Source: Aplectana chamaeleonis (lineage: Eukaryota > Nematoda > Chromadorea > Rhabditida > Cosmocercidae). Taken from it: DNA of 64,000 nucleotides. Both the position numbers and the translations under genes were made by a program. Shown here in pieces: positions 63,897 to 64,000 of the stretch. The stretch is taken from the NCBI GenBank assembly GCA_029168955.1, contig JAPDOI010000270.1, positions 62,001 to 126,000 on the forward strand. Reading direction: 5' to 3'. The notes under the pieces were generated by a model that was given only the letters and a program-made list of their open reading frames with translations, did not search any database and was not told the DNA's origin. The first letter of the stretch is position 1, and every line of letters starts with the position of its first letter.

Positions 63897-64000
63897 TATG
63901 CTTCTAATTTAGTATGAACAACAGTGAACTTTAGAAGGTTAAAAGCACTGCGGAAGGCAAATTACGAACTCGCGAATTTGGAAGATATAGTGACGATAAC

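Noticed and set aside
1..64000. Prokaryotic or CRISPR interpretation
   Set aside because: There is no operon-like gene packing, no ribosome-binding-site pattern and no spacer array; split genes and eukaryotic transposons dominate.

Overview
The window reads as nuclear DNA of a nematode, most likely a strongylid (clade V, hookworm-like). The reasons are short introns ending in TTTTCAG, two seven-transmembrane chemoreceptor genes of families restricted to nematodes, and a dense mix of mariner, Tc1, Penelope-like and RTE remnants and MITEs. There is no operon structure, rRNA, CRISPR array or plausible functional tRNA gene. Nearly all continuous reading frames of 60-190 codons fall inside repeats and are not genes. 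The real genes are split into exons of 59-197 bp.

Two genes can be assembled exon by exon, both on the minus strand. The first is an Sre-type receptor, 17581 down to 8440, with nine exons; every junction is phase-compatible, but the exon 2/3 junction is not resolved. The second is an Srab/Sra-type receptor, 44989 down to 29102, with seven exons, 987 coding bases and 328 residues. All six of its junctions agree in phase and its frame is intact. Its introns total about 14.9 kb and are filled with transposons; intron 1 looks like a GC-AG intron. Both receptors are expected in the membrane of chemosensory neurons; this role comes from the families, not from the window.

Layout. 1-6290: diverged repeats. 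6292-7536: dead mariner. 8440-17581: sre gene, whose introns carry foldback elements with tRNA-like arms, a 675-bp inverted-repeat element, a TAA-flanked element with two TTAA elements nested in it, another TTAA element, and a mariner reduced to its N-terminal half. 18150-19945: degenerate coding sequence of unknown origin. 20356-28990: repeats, a degenerate Tc1, and a 1.2-kb palindromic element with 144-bp tandem units. 29102-44989: srab gene. 45000-48000: MITEs. 48003-50000: degenerate Penelope-like element between inverted repeats with hammerhead-like cores. 52640-54250: second degenerate coding region. 55700-64000: TTAA elements, a G-rich tract and an RTE fragment.

The strongest unlisted structure is a group of non-autonomous element families that all end in AGGCA-like termini flanked by TTAA. 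Neighbouring copies share one TTAA (12910, 47041, 56187), as expected if these elements insert into each other's end sites. The second is a foldback family whose two arms each carry an A-box/B-box tRNA-like sequence. No tool could be run: exon borders rest on phase, splice consensus and remembered family motifs, and repeat borders were aligned by eye.
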